Assembly: GCA_017937405.1 (NCBI GenBank)
Contig: JAGBDS010000073.1
Location: forward strand, 1 to 64,000
Direction of reading: 5' to 3'
DNA length: 64,000 nucleotides
From: Oscillibacter sp.
GTDB lineage: Bacteria; Bacillota; Clostridia; Oscillospirales; Oscillospiraceae
Below the pieces are notes generated by a model. That model saw only the letters and a list, made by a program, of their open reading frames with translations, was not told the origin of the DNA and searched no databases. This document shows, in pieces, positions 26,927 through 35,909 of this stretch (the stretch's first letter is position 1; the number at the start of each line of letters is the position of its first letter). The position numbers and the translations under genes were made by a program.

Positions 26927-27658
26927 ATGTTCCCTTTTTTGAAGAAAATGCGGGAGAGCAGAAGACCCTTCTGTTCCGCCTTGGTAGCCGCTGCCGGAAG
27001 CTCCAACCGAATGGGTGGTGTCAATAAGCTACTGGAGCCGTTGGATGGTATCCCGGTTTTGGTACGCACGCTGACGGCTTTGCAGTCATCCCAGCGTGTG
27101 GATGAGATCATCGTGGCGACCAGGGAAGAAGACCTGGTGGAGATCTCCCAGCTCTGCCGTACATATGGCATCAGCAAATGCACGAAAGTGATTCGCGGCG
27201 GTGAAAGCCGCGTTCATTCCGTGCTTCTGGCCGCACTGGAGGCATCCCCGGAAGCGACACTTCTGGCGGTCCAGGATGGAGCGCGGCCCCTTGCTACGCC
27301 GGAGCTCATCGACCGGGTCATTTCCGCCGCAAGCCGCTGCGGTGCTGCCGCGCCGGCCGTGCCGGTGAAGGACACGGTGAAAGTAGTGCGGGACGGCGGT
27401 GCCGTGGAGCAGACCCTGGAACGTGACAGCCTGCGTGCTGTCCAGACTCCCCAAGTGTTTGAAGCGGACCTGTTGAAGGCTGCCCTCCAGGCCGCCGTGG
27501 ACAGCGGCAATGCCGTGACGGATGACTGCGGTGCGGTGGAGGCCCTGGGCAAGGTGGTTTTTCTGGTGGACGGCGACGAGGCCAACATCAAGATCACGAC
27601 GCCCATCGACCTCGTTCTGGCGGAGGCGATCTTACAGGCAAGGGAGAATCAAGAATGA
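26927..27658 (+). CDS. ispD: 2-C-methyl-D-erythritol 4-phosphate cytidylyltransferase
   Basis: This 243-residue MEP-pathway enzyme joins CTP to methylerythritol phosphate. The nucleotide-binding motif is [14 protein letters not shown] (about 18-31), with [14 protein letters not shown] and [13 protein letters not shown]. The N-terminal 12 residues before the core are slightly longer than usual. It overlaps ispF by ATGA, keeping two consecutive pathway genes coupled; ispH lies 3-4 kb upstream. Confidence 0.95.
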   Translation: MFPFLKKMRESRRPFCSALVAAAGSSNRMGGVNKLLEPLDGIPVLVRTLTALQSSQRVDEIIVATREEDLVEISQLCRTYGISKCTKVIRGGESRVHSVLLAALEASPEATLLAVQDGARPLATPELIDRVISAASRCGAAAPAVPVKDTVKVVRDGGAVEQTLERDSLRAVQTPQVFEADLLKAALQAAVDSGNAVTDDCGAVEALGKVVFLVDGDEANIKITTPIDLVLAEAILQARENQE

Positions 27659-28140
27659 CGAATCTGCGTATTGGGCACGGCTATGATGTCCACCGACTGG
27701 TGGAAGGACGGAAGCTGATCCTGGGTGGCGTAGACATCCCGTGGGAAAAAGGTCTGCTGGGGCATTCGGACGCGGATGTGCTCGTTCATGCCGTGATGGA
27801 CGCGCTGACTGGTGCGGCCCGGCTTGGAGATATCGGGAAGCTGTTCCCTGACACTGACCCGGCCTATGCAGGTATCTCCAGTCTGAAGCTGCTGGCGGAG
27901 GTCGGACGGCTGCTGGGGGAGAAGGGCTTTGCCGTGGTGAATATCGACGCCACACTGCTGGCCCAGGCCCCCAAGGTAGGGCCGTACAAGCAGACGATGG
28001 CAGGGAATATGGCCGCCGCCCTAAGCATCAGCCCGGAGCAGGTCAATGTTAAAGCTACCACAGAGGAGGGGCTTGGCTTTACCGGAGACGGCTCCGGCAT
28101 GGCGGCTCACGCCGTGGTACTGCTGGAACTTCTTAAATAG
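27655..28140 (+). CDS. ispF: 2-C-methyl-D-erythritol 2,4-cyclodiphosphate synthase
   Basis: This 161-residue trimeric zinc enzyme closes the cyclodiphosphate in the MEP pathway. The metal motif GHGYDVHRL (Asp and His ligands at about 8-12), [20 protein letters not shown] and the C-terminal [20 protein letters not shown] match IspF. It ends the carD-ispD-ispF operon. Confidence 0.96.
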   Translation: MTNLRIGHGYDVHRLVEGRKLILGGVDIPWEKGLLGHSDADVLVHAVMDALTGAARLGDIGKLFPDTDPAYAGISSLKLLAEVGRLLGEKGFAVVNIDATLLAQAPKVGPYKQTMAGNMAAALSISPEQVNVKATTEEGLGFTGDGSGMAAHAVVLLELLK

Positions 28141-28148
28141 AGATCGTT

Positions 28149-28179
28149 AAGGGACGTGCATCCAGCACGTCCCTTTTCT
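28149..28179 (+). terminator. Terminator of carD-ispDF
   Basis: aagggacgtgc (28149-28159) pairs with gcacgtccctt (28165-28175), followed by TTC. Confidence 0.78.
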
Positions 28180-28227
28180 CACCTTTTCTCCCTCTGTCCG
28201 TAAACTGGATAGAAAGGAGGAGTGCCT

Positions 28228-28488
28228 ATGGACTACTACTTGATTCTGGCCCGCTCCGTGACCTATGCCCAGCGGATGCAGCTGGCGCTTGAGCGGGCGG
28301 GACTCCGCTGCCAGATATTCCGTGCGCCCAGGGAGTTGACTGACCTGGGCTGCGCCTACGCCGTGCGGCTGGCGGCAACGGACCTTACAGCTGCTTTAAC
28401 GGTCCTTCACAGGGAAGCTCTGGACCCTGTTCAAATATTTCTCAACCAACGGGGCGTTTTTCGGGAGGTCGGCCATGATCTACCTTGA
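28228..28488 (+). CDS. DUF3343 protein, putative Se/S carrier
   Basis: This 86-residue protein belongs to DUF3343, a family proposed to carry selenium or sulfur. The core has RMQLALERAGLRCQIFRAPRE with a cysteine near residue 32 and LGCAYAVRL near 49. ATG 28228 with AAAGGAGG 7 nt upstream is preferred over GTG 28222. Its 3' end overlaps the cysteine desulfurase gene by 14 bp, and this pairing is common in clostridia, which supports a sulfur or selenium relay (inference). Confidence 0.83.
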   Translation: MDYYLILARSVTYAQRMQLALERAGLRCQIFRAPRELTDLGCAYAVRLAATDLTAALTVLHREALDPVQIFLNQRGVFREVGHDLP

Positions 28489-29599
28489 CAGCGCAGCCAC
28501 CACCTTCCAAAAACCGCCTGCTGTGGCCGCCGCCATGCAGGATGCCCTGCGGACCATGAGTTCTCCGGGGCGGGGTGGTTATCCCGCTGCCATGAGAGCG
28601 GCGGAGACAGCCTTTCAGTGCCGGAGCGAACTGGCGGAGCTGTTCGGCGTTGGAAACCCAGAGCGGGTCATATTCACATCTAACGCTACCCATGGTCTGA
28701 ATATCGCCATCAAAAGCCTGGTGCCGCCGGGCGGGAAAGTGGTTGTTTCCGGGTATGAACACAATGCCGTGACCCGGCCTTTGACGGCGCTGGGTGCGGA
28801 AATTTCTGTGGCGGAGGCGCCGCTGTTCCGGCAGGCCGAGGTAACTGCCGCCTTTGACCGTCTGATCGTTCCCGGTACCGACGCAGTGGTCTGCAACCAT
28901 GTCTCCAATGTGTTCGGCTTTATCCTGCCGGTGGAGAAAATTGCGGCAATGTGCCGTGACCGCGGCGTACCTTTTATCATCGACGCCTCTCAATCCGCCG
29001 GGATGCTTCCTCTGGACCTGGACCGGCTGGGAGCGGCGTTTATCGCCATGCCAGGACACAAGGGACTCTATGGTCCCCAGGGGACAGGAGTACTGCTGTG
29101 CGGGGAAAATGTGCCTGTTAAGCACTTGATAGATGGCGGCACAGGCAGTCTTTCCATTCAACAGGAGATGCCGGATTTTCTGCCGGACCGTCTGGAAGCC
29201 GGAACTCACAATATGCCCGGCATTGCGGGACTATTGGCGGGCGTCCGTTTCGTCAAAGAGACGGGAACGGCAGATATTCTTGACCATGAACGCCGTCTGA
29301 CTCTGTTGGCAGCGGAGGGAATACGAACGTTCCCCGGCGTAAGAACCCTTGCCCTGCCGGGGCTGCGGGAACAAGCCGGTGTGCTGTCCTTCGTCCCACT
29401 GAAAAAAGACGTGGAGGAGGTGGGCACCAGCCTGGCTCAAAGAGGAATCGCTGTCCGAACGGGCCTCCACTGCGCGCCTTTCGCCCACAGAAGTGCCAGA
29501 ACGCTGGACACCGGTACTGTCCGCATGAGTTTTTCTCATTTTAATACTCGGACAGAGGTCTACCAGCTTTTGGCTGCGCTCCATGACCTTCTTCACTGA
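28475..29599 (+). CDS. Cysteine desulfurase family protein (class V aminotransferase)
   Basis: This 374-residue PLP enzyme should release sulfur or selenium from cysteine or selenocysteine. The PLP lysine is in MPGHKGLYGPQGTG (about residue 197), cofactor contacts are in SNATHGLNIAIKS and IIDASQSAG, and the active cysteine is in TGLHCAPFAH (about 332). It resembles Csd-type enzymes rather than IscS/NifS. No iscU/sufU lies nearby. RBS GGGAGG; it overlaps the DUF3343 gene. Confidence 0.9.
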   Translation: MIYLDSAATTFQKPPAVAAAMQDALRTMSSPGRGGYPAAMRAAETAFQCRSELAELFGVGNPERVIFTSNATHGLNIAIKSLVPPGGKVVVSGYEHNAVTRPLTALGAEISVAEAPLFRQAEVTAAFDRLIVPGTDAVVCNHVSNVFGFILPVEKIAAMCRDRGVPFIIDASQSAGMLPLDLDRLGAAFIAMPGHKGLYGPQGTGVLLCGENVPVKHLIDGGTGSLSIQQEMPDFLPDRLEAGTHNMPGIAGLLAGVRFVKETGTADILDHERRLTLLAAEGIRTFPGVRTLALPGLREQAGVLSFVPLKKDVEEVGTSLAQRGIAVRTGLHCAPFAHRSARTLDTGTVRMSFSHFNTRTEVYQLLAALHDLLH

Positions 29600-29637
29600 T
29601 TTTTCTGAACAGTCCGTGAATTTTCCCCGGATTCGCC

Positions 29638-29666
29638 TTGCAATCTACTGGCATTTTTTATATAAT
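29638..29666 (+). promoter_or_regulatory. Sigma-A type promoter of cdaA-cdaR
   Basis: TTGCAA (29638-29643), a 17 bp spacer and TATAAT (29661-29666), 38 bp before the cdaA ATG. Confidence 0.78.
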
Positions 29667-29703
29667 TAATGTATTCATGGCCTGAAAGGGATGATAACGT
29701 AAA

Positions 29704-30588
29704 ATGGATGTGAATTTCACCGTGCTGCTTGCTGATGTCGGCCGGTATTTGCTGTCGATTCAGGTCACAGACTATCTGGATATTGCCATCATGGCGTTGG
29801 TGCTCTATAAAATACTGACCTGGGTGCAGAGCACCAAAGCGGCCAGCCTTCTCAAGGGTCTATTCGTATTTTTGGCGGCGCTGATGCTGTCCTCTGTGTT
29901 TAAGCTCCACGGCATCAACTATCTGCTGAGCCGCATGGTGGACTTGGGCGTGTTGGCCCTCATCGTCCTGTTCCAGCCGGAGATCCGCCGTTTGCTGGAG
30001 CAGATGGGCAGCCGCCGCTTTATCGCCTTTTTTACTCACACGGAAGCCGGTAATGTGATGGAGCAGATGATCGGCCAGACCGTTTTGGCCTGCACCGAGA
30101 TGTCCCAGTCCCGCACCGGCGCCCTCATTGTGTTCGAGCGTGAGATCCTGCTGGACGATATGGTGCGCAGCGGTACGGTGCTGGACGCCGCCGTTTCCAG
30201 TGAGCTTTTGAAAAACATCTTCTTCGTTAAAGCCCCCATGCATGACGGTGCCGTTATTGTCCGCCACGGGCGGGTGCTGGGCGCCGGTTGTATGCTGCCT
30301 CTGAGCAAAAATGTCAATCTCTCTAGGGATCTAGGAATGCGCCACCGGGCCGGTATTGGCATGAGCGAGAACTCCGACGCGGTGGTGGTCATCGTCTCAG
30401 AGGAGACTGGCTCTATCTCTGTGGCTATCGGCGGCATGCTCAAGCGCCACCTGAAACCGGAAACTCTGGAAAACCTCCTGCGGAACGAGCTGCTTCCGCA
30501 GGATGCGGAGGATTCGGACAAGCAGAAGTTCAGTTTGTTGAATCTGCTGCGCTCCAAAAAGGATGGAGGTGCGGATGATGCAGAATGA
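29704..30588 (+). CDS. cdaA: Diadenylate cyclase CdaA
   Basis: This 294-residue membrane enzyme makes cyclic di-AMP from two ATP. Three N-terminal membrane helices (about 22-95) precede the DAC domain. Its catalytic motifs are MHDGAVIV (DGA, about 179) and GMRHRAGIGMSE (RHR, about 213). It is followed by its regulator cdaR with a 10 bp overlap. glmM, the third gene of this operon in Bacillus, is not adjacent here. Confidence 0.96.
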   Translation: MDVNFTVLLADVGRYLLSIQVTDYLDIAIMALVLYKILTWVQSTKAASLLKGLFVFLAALMLSSVFKLHGINYLLSRMVDLGVLALIVLFQPEIRRLLEQMGSRRFIAFFTHTEAGNVMEQMIGQTVLACTEMSQSRTGALIVFEREILLDDMVRSGTVLDAAVSSELLKNIFFVKAPMHDGAVIVRHGRVLGAGCMLPLSKNVNLSRDLGMRHRAGIGMSENSDAVVVIVSEETGSISVAIGGMLKRHLKPETLENLLRNELLPQDAEDSDKQKFSLLNLLRSKKDGGADDAE

Positions 30589-31888
30589 AAAGATGAGCAA
30601 GCGGAAAGTCCTGTATATCCTGTTGTCCGTTCTGATCGCCGCCGCCGTCTGGGCCTTTGTGGACGAATTCGGAAACAACGGCGGCCCCTTCTTAGTGGAG
30701 CAAAGAATCGCGGATATTCCTATTGAGTATATCTCTGAAGACACGCTGACTGACCGTGGATTGATGCTGCTGAAGGATGGAACCAGTCAGACCATCGACC
30801 TGACTTTCAGAGGTGCCCGTCGTCTTGTCACGCAGTTGGACCGCAGCAAGGTCCGAGTGACCGTGGACCTGTCTGGCGCATCCAGACCGGGCGTTCAGGG
30901 CGTCGGCACTTCAGTTTCCATTACAGACCGGAAATTCCTTCTGAATAACAACGTGACCATCACAGACCGCAGCTTCTACAACGCCACTGTGAACATCAGT
31001 GAGCTGAACAGCCGTACCGTGGAGATCCGCTGTGAAGTGACCGGCAATGTTGCGGAGGGATATTCCGCCGGTGAGGTCCGGTTGTCTCAGAATACGCTGG
31101 AGATCCGGGGTCTTGCCAAGGACATCGATCCTGTCAGCTATGCCAAGGTCACACTGGATATCGGCAAAAACACAGTCGAAACTGTGACAAAGGACCTGTC
31201 CATCCAGTTCTACGACCGTTACAACCGCCTGATCGAAAACGACGATATTTATCCCCTGGCAGACAGCGTCCAGGCCACATTGCCTGTCTATGTGACCAAG
31301 GAGCTGAAGCTGGTCATGGACTTCCTGGAGGCTCCTGGCGCCCGTGTTAGCAATCTGGACTATACCATCAGCCCCTCCACCATCACCGTCTCCGGCGACG
31401 CCGGAAAGCTGAAAAACGTGAACACCATCGTGTTGGGTGAGTTCGATCTTTTGAAGCTGCTGGACGAAGGCGCTTCCACCAACACCTATCCCATCATCAT
31501 TCCAGACGGCTGTCAGAATCTCAGCGGCGTCACCCGTGCCACCATGCAGATCAAGTTCAAGGACATTGCCAGCGCTGAGGTCGTGGCGACCCAGATGGAA
31601 TACGCGGCACTGCCGGAGGGCAAAGAGGCCGAGGTGCTGACGGAGGAATTGATGGTGAGCATATTCGGCACATCTGAGGAAGTCGCCGCCATCACCACTG
31701 AAAATCTGATCGTCACCGCTGATTTGACGGACTACGCAGCCGCTTCCGGCACGTATACCGTTCCTGCCACCGTGTCGGTCAAGGGGACCGGAGACATCGG
31801 CATCCTGGGCAAGTATCAGGTGCAGGTGACTATTCGGGAGCCCGCGCCGCCGGAGGAAGAGGAACAAACACCAGTGGAAGAAGAATAA
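30578..31888 (+). CDS. cdaR: CdaA regulator CdaR (YbbR domains)
   Basis: This 436-residue protein has one N-terminal membrane anchor (VLYILLSVLIAAAVWAFV, about 10-28) and several outward-facing YbbR repeats, seen as the recurring P-I-Y and L-x-I-x-G strands. It controls CdaA activity in other Firmicutes. ATG 30578 has GGAGGT 7 nt upstream. The last residues are acidic (EEEEQTPVEEE). Confidence 0.92.
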   Translation: MQNEKMSKRKVLYILLSVLIAAAVWAFVDEFGNNGGPFLVEQRIADIPIEYISEDTLTDRGLMLLKDGTSQTIDLTFRGARRLVTQLDRSKVRVTVDLSGASRPGVQGVGTSVSITDRKFLLNNNVTITDRSFYNATVNISELNSRTVEIRCEVTGNVAEGYSAGEVRLSQNTLEIRGLAKDIDPVSYAKVTLDIGKNTVETVTKDLSIQFYDRYNRLIENDDIYPLADSVQATLPVYVTKELKLVMDFLEAPGARVSNLDYTISPSTITVSGDAGKLKNVNTIVLGEFDLLKLLDEGASTNTYPIIIPDGCQNLSGVTRATMQIKFKDIASAEVVATQMEYAALPEGKEAEVLTEELMVSIFGTSEEVAAITTENLIVTADLTDYAAASGTYTVPATVSVKGTGDIGILGKYQVQVTIREPAPPEEEEQTPVEEE

Positions 31889-31903
31889 CACAGGAGAGAC
31901 ACC

Positions 31904-32314
31904 ATGACCCAAATCGCAACTGTTGAACGTATCATTGACGCAGATCACGCGGAGATCTCTGTCCCCAGAAAATCCGCCTGCGGGCACGACTGCGAGGAGT
32001 GCGCCGGCTGCGGCGTTACCGGAACGGCTGTCCACGCAAAAGCGGTCAATCCCATCGGCGCCCGCCCCGGGCAGAAGGTGGTGGTGCAGAGCAGCACTCA
32101 GAAAATGCTGGGCATCGTGGTCCTTGTCTACCTGATCCCCGTGGTGCTGTTTTTGGTAGGCTATCTCTTGGCCGCCTTCCTGACTGCCAGCGTAGCCGTC
32201 CAGTATACGGTGGCTGTGGCAGCCTTCCTGATGGGCATTGGATTTGCCATCTTATATGACCGGCATCTGCGGGACAGGGGAGGGCTCTCGTTCACAATCG
32301 TCCGTTTGTTCTGA
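31904..32314 (+). CDS. rseC: SoxR-reducing system protein RseC family
   Basis: This 136-residue membrane protein has an N-terminal cysteine cluster (CGHDCEECAGCG, about 26-37) on the cytoplasmic side and two membrane helices (about 69-90 and 97-116). RseC proteins accompany the Rnf/Rsx electron-transfer complex, and the cysteines may hold an iron-sulfur centre. No rnf genes are in this window. The next gene starts 3 nt after its stop. Confidence 0.88.
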   Translation: MTQIATVERIIDADHAEISVPRKSACGHDCEECAGCGVTGTAVHAKAVNPIGARPGQKVVVQSSTQKMLGIVVLVYLIPVVLFLVGYLLAAFLTASVAVQYTVAVAAFLMGIGFAILYDRHLRDRGGLSFTIVRLF

Positions 32315-32317
32315 GGC

Positions 32318-33223
32318 GTGTTCGGTTATGTGAGACCCCCGCTCCAGGCGCTGCCTGAGGCGGAAGTGGAGCGGTTCCGGCACATGTACTGCGGACTATG
32401 CCATACCCTGGGGCAGCGGTACGGTCAGGCGGCCCGTTTTATCCTGAATTATGATTTCACCTATTTGGCTATCCTCCTATCCGACCCGAAGGAGGGAATC
32501 GTCTCCGGCGCCCGCTGCTATGTGAGTCCTCTGCGGCAGCGGGCATACCTGGAGTCCAGTGCTGCGATGGAATTGGCGGCGGATGAAAGCGTGATCCTGG
32601 CCTATTGGCAGCTGCGGGACGGCGTTGATGACCACGACTGGCTCCACGGATTGAAATACAGGGTAGCCTCCTCTGTGCTGGAGCCTGCTTATCAAAAAGC
32701 GGCCGCCATGCGGCCCGACTTTGATGCGGCAGTGCGGGCACAGCTCAGCCGTCTCTCTGAGCTGGAAGCGGAAAGCTGTTCCTCCATGGATATGGCGGCG
32801 GACACTTTCGCGGCGCTCCTGGGCAGTGCCGCTCAGGAAGTAGATGATCCTGTCCGGCGACGGGTGTTGGAACAGCTGCTCTACCATCTGGGCCGCTGGG
32901 TCTATCTGGTAGATGCGGCGGACGATTTGAAAAAAGACGCGGCGGATGGGAATTATAACCCCGTGGCTCTGCGGTTCGGTTTAACAGGTGGGAATTGGAC
33001 AGCGGATGCCCGACAGGAGTTTGTCCTCTCTCTGGACCATTCCATCCGCATGATGGCAACCGCCTTTGAGCTTTGGGATTTCGGCGTCTGGACGCCCATT
33101 CTGGAAGCGACGGTTTATCAAGGACTTTTTCAGGTGGGAAAGTCTGTTTTGGACGGCACGTTCCGGACAACCTACCGCAAAGATGAGAGAAAGAAACGCA
33201 AGAAGGTCGAGGAAAGCACATGA
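32318..33223 (+). CDS. DUF5685 family protein
   Basis: This 301-residue protein of unknown function opens with the family signature MFGYVRPP followed by [14 protein letters not shown] (about 23-36), whose CxxCH looks like a metal or haem-type site. The remainder is largely helical and resembles a polyprenyl-synthase-like all-alpha fold by pattern ([18 protein letters not shown]). The start is GTG at 32318, 3 nt after rseC, so it relies on coupled translation. The 3' end overlaps the J-domain gene by 4 bp. Confidence 0.8.
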   Translation: MFGYVRPPLQALPEAEVERFRHMYCGLCHTLGQRYGQAARFILNYDFTYLAILLSDPKEGIVSGARCYVSPLRQRAYLESSAAMELAADESVILAYWQLRDGVDDHDWLHGLKYRVASSVLEPAYQKAAAMRPDFDAAVRAQLSRLSELEAESCSSMDMAADTFAALLGSAAQEVDDPVRRRVLEQLLYHLGRWVYLVDAADDLKKDAADGNYNPVALRFGLTGGNWTADARQEFVLSLDHSIRMMATAFELWDFGVWTPILEATVYQGLFQVGKSVLDGTFRTTYRKDERKKRKKVEEST

Positions 33224-33858
33224 ACGATCCCTATCAAATCCTTGGCGTACCGGAGACCGCCTCTGACGAAGAAGTCAAGCGGGCCTACCGGGAGCTGGCA
33301 CGGAAGTACCATCCGGATAACTACCACGATAATCCCCTGGCCGATCTGGCACAGGAGAAAATGAAGGAGATCAATGCCGCCTACGAGCAGATCAACAAGA
33401 TGCGCAGCAATGGCGGTGAAAGATCAGCAGGCAGCGGATACTCCAGCGCAGGCAGCTACGGCAGCTATCAGCAGCAGTACAGCAGCCAGTCCTCGTCGGG
33501 TAGTTCCGTGCTTCAGCAGGTACGCATTGCCATCAATACGGGCAATATCAGCCGGGCCGAGGCGCTGCTTGCCAATTACAGCGACCACAATGCCGAATGG
33601 AACTTTCTGCGGGGTGCCGTGTGTTACCGGCGGGGCTGGATGGATGAAGCCAAGCGGTACTACCAGACTGCGTGCCAGATGGACCCTGGCAATGCCGAGT
33701 ACCGTCAGGCCCTGGAGTTTATGGAGCACAGCACGGAATCGGCCTACCGTCCGGGCGGCCAGCCCTTTGGAACGGAAGTATGCGGCGGAAACCTCTGCCT
33801 GCCCCTGTGCTGTCTTTGGAGTCTTTGCAACGGCGGCGGGTACTGTCTATGCTGCTGA
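33220..33858 (+). CDS. J-domain (DnaJ-like) protein with cysteine-rich tail
   Basis: This 212-residue protein has a J domain at 1-65 with the HPD motif ([10 protein letters not shown]), so it should stimulate an Hsp70. A Ser/Gly/Tyr/Gln-rich linker (about 68-100) leads to a TPR-like helical segment (110-170). The tail is cysteine-rich: [15 protein letters not shown] and [10 protein letters not shown] give nine cysteines in the last 27 residues, possibly for metal binding or lipidation. The DUF5685 neighbour is likely its functional partner. Confidence 0.85.
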   Translation: MNDPYQILGVPETASDEEVKRAYRELARKYHPDNYHDNPLADLAQEKMKEINAAYEQINKMRSNGGERSAGSGYSSAGSYGSYQQQYSSQSSSGSSVLQQVRIAINTGNISRAEALLANYSDHNAEWNFLRGAVCYRRGWMDEAKRYYQTACQMDPGNAEYRQALEFMEHSTESAYRPGGQPFGTEVCGGNLCLPLCCLWSLCNGGGYCLCC

Positions 33859-33877
33859 GAAATAGGAGGAAGCAAAC

Positions 33878-34756
33878 GTGATCAAGAGTATGACCGGCTA
33901 TGGCCGGGCAAGGGAAGTGCTGAATAAACGGGACATCACCGTAGAGGTGCGTTCCGTCAACAACCGTTATTTGGATTGTACCGTCAAGATGCCCCGGATG
34001 TACGCCTTTGCGGAGGATGCGGTCAAGCAGCATGTACAGAGGGCCATTTCCCGTGGAAAGGTAGACGTGTTCATCACTGTGGATGCCTCTGCCGCCGATG
34101 TGGCGAAGGTCACAGTCAACCGGGAGCTGGCAGCCCAATATGCCGCCGCCCTGCATGAATTGGCAGAGGTCTGCGGTACTGAGTCTCACGTCACACCGGA
34201 GCAGCTCTCCCGGTTCCCGGACGTGCTGACCGTGACGAAAGCCGACGAGGACCTGGAGACTGTCAGCGCCGACCTCTGCGCAGTTTTGGACAAGGCCCTG
34301 GCGGCATATAATGAGATGCGGGCCGTGGAAGGCGTCAAGCTGGCGGAGGACATCGGAAACCGTCTCGCCTATATCGAGAACTATACTAGCCAGGTGGAGG
34401 AGCGTTCTCCCCAGACCGTGGCGGAGTACCGGGCCAAGCTGACCGCCCGGATGCAGGAGGTGCTACAGAGTACCACCATCGACCAGCAGCGTATCCTGAC
34501 CGAGGCTGCGATCTACGCCGACAAGGTGGCCGTAGATGAAGAGACCGTCCGCCTGCGGAGCCATGTGGCCCAGCTTCGGACTATGCTCACCTCCGACGAG
34601 CCCATGGGACGGAAAATGGACTTCCTGATCCAGGAGGTCAACCGGGAGTCCAACACCATCGGCTCCAAGTGCAACGACGTGGCGATCGCTCAGGTCGTTG
34701 TGGGCTTGAAGGCTGAAGTAGAGAAGATGCGCGAGCAGGTCCAGAACGTGGAGTAA
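33878..34756 (+). CDS. yicC: YicC/YloC family endoribonuclease
   Basis: This 292-residue protein matches YicC, a ring-shaped endoribonuclease family involved in RNA turnover. The N-terminal [11 protein letters not shown] and [15 protein letters not shown] and the C-terminal [20 protein letters not shown] are diagnostic. The start is GTG with ATAGGAGGAAG upstream. It opens the yicC-remA-gmk-rpoZ-priA run that is conserved across Firmicutes. Confidence 0.95.
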   Translation: MIKSMTGYGRAREVLNKRDITVEVRSVNNRYLDCTVKMPRMYAFAEDAVKQHVQRAISRGKVDVFITVDASAADVAKVTVNRELAAQYAAALHELAEVCGTESHVTPEQLSRFPDVLTVTKADEDLETVSADLCAVLDKALAAYNEMRAVEGVKLAEDIGNRLAYIENYTSQVEERSPQTVAEYRAKLTARMQEVLQSTTIDQQRILTEAAIYADKVAVDEETVRLRSHVAQLRTMLTSDEPMGRKMDFLIQEVNRESNTIGSKCNDVAIAQVVVGLKAEVEKMREQVQNVE

Positions 34757-34760
34757 CGAT

Positions 34761-35015
34761 ATGAAGCTCATCAATATCGGATTTGGCAATCTGGTCAGTG
34801 AGGAGCGGCTGGTAGCTATCGTCAGTCCGGATTCCGCACCCATCAAACGCATGGTGCAGGAGACCCGGGAGCGTGGGATGCTCATTGACGCCACATACGG
34901 CCGTAAGACTGCGTCCATCTTTATTATGGACAGTGACCATGTGATATTATCGGCCTTGCCGCCAGAGAAATTCGGCGACTGCGGGGCAGTGGGAGAAGAG
35001 AGAGGAACAACATGA
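34761..35015 (+). CDS. remA: Extracellular matrix regulator RemA (DUF370)
   Basis: This 84-residue DNA-binding protein ([24 protein letters not shown]-type core [20 protein letters not shown]) belongs to RemA, which activates biofilm genes in Bacillus by forming ring-like DNA-wrapping assemblies. The target genes in this organism are unknown. It lies 4 nt after yicC and overlaps gmk by 4 bp. Confidence 0.93.
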   Translation: MKLINIGFGNLVSEERLVAIVSPDSAPIKRMVQETRERGMLIDATYGRKTASIFIMDSDHVILSALPPEKFGDCGAVGEERGTT

Positions 35016-35608
35016 AAAAGGGAAAGACTTTTATCATTTCCGGTCCTTCCGGTGTGGGTAAGAGCACAGTTTTGAGCGCATTGCTGGAGAGGCGGCCTAA
35101 TGTGTACTTCTCCGTTTCCGCAACCACCCGCAATCCCCGTCCGGGCGAGCTGGACGGCATCCACTATCACTTCATGGACGTGGATTCCTTCCGCAAGTGG
35201 ATCGCCATGGACCAGTTTTTGGAGTATGCGGAATACGTAGGAAACTTTTACGGCACGCCCAAGCGGTTTGTGGACGAAGCCATGGAGCAGGGGAAGGACG
35301 TCATTCTGGACATCGAGGTCCAGGGCGCCATCCAGGTCACCAGCAAGCGGCCGGATACAGTGCGCATTTTTATCGCCCCGCCCAGCTGGGCGGAGCTGGA
35401 GCGCCGTCTCACGGAGCGCGGCACCGATAGCAAGGACAAGATCCAGAAGCGGCTCCTGCGGGCCAAGGTGGAGTTCCAGACAGCGCATACCTATGATTAT
35501 TTTGTCATCAACGATACCGTTGAGAATGCCGTGAAGGAGCTGGACGCCATTATGACGGCGGAGCACTGCAAGCCCAAGGAGCGCATGGAGATCATCAACG
35601 GCAGATAA
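35012..35608 (+). CDS. gmk: Guanylate kinase
   Basis: This 198-residue enzyme phosphorylates GMP to GDP. The P-loop is [10 protein letters not shown] (about 10-19), followed by [20 protein letters not shown], which contacts GMP. Length and motif order are normal. It is coupled to remA. Confidence 0.96.
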   Translation: MKKGKTFIISGPSGVGKSTVLSALLERRPNVYFSVSATTRNPRPGELDGIHYHFMDVDSFRKWIAMDQFLEYAEYVGNFYGTPKRFVDEAMEQGKDVILDIEVQGAIQVTSKRPDTVRIFIAPPSWAELERRLTERGTDSKDKIQKRLLRAKVEFQTAHTYDYFVINDTVENAVKELDAIMTAEHCKPKERMEIINGR

Positions 35609-35665
35609 TACCCATATATTTCATGTAAAAAATTTAGCCAAACGGCAGAATGGAAGTAGATCAAT

Positions 35666-35887
35666 ATGATGCTGTATCCCGCAATGAACAAACTGACAAG
35701 CTATGTCCCCAACCGCTATATGCTGGTAAATGTGGTGGCCCGCCGGGCCCGCCAGATTGCCGAGACCGCGGAGGAGGCCGGCGAGCACCTGGCTGAAAAG
35801 CCGGTGACCCTTGCCATCAACGAGGTGGCTGACGGCAAGCTGGACGCTTCTCAGATGGATCTGACCATCGAGGAAGAAAACGCGTAA
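35666..35887 (+). CDS. rpoZ: DNA-directed RNA polymerase subunit omega
   Basis: This 73-residue omega subunit helps assemble RNA polymerase. YMLVNVVARRARQIAE (about 19-34) is the conserved core, and KPVTLAINEVADGKL follows. Two ATGs in a row (35666, 35669) make the start uncertain by one codon. It sits between gmk and priA, the standard position. Confidence 0.92.
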   Translation: MMLYPAMNKLTSYVPNRYMLVNVVARRARQIAETAEEAGEHLAEKPVTLAINEVADGKLDASQMDLTIEEENA

Positions 35888-35909
35888 ACACCAAGAGGAG
35901 GGGCGAGGC

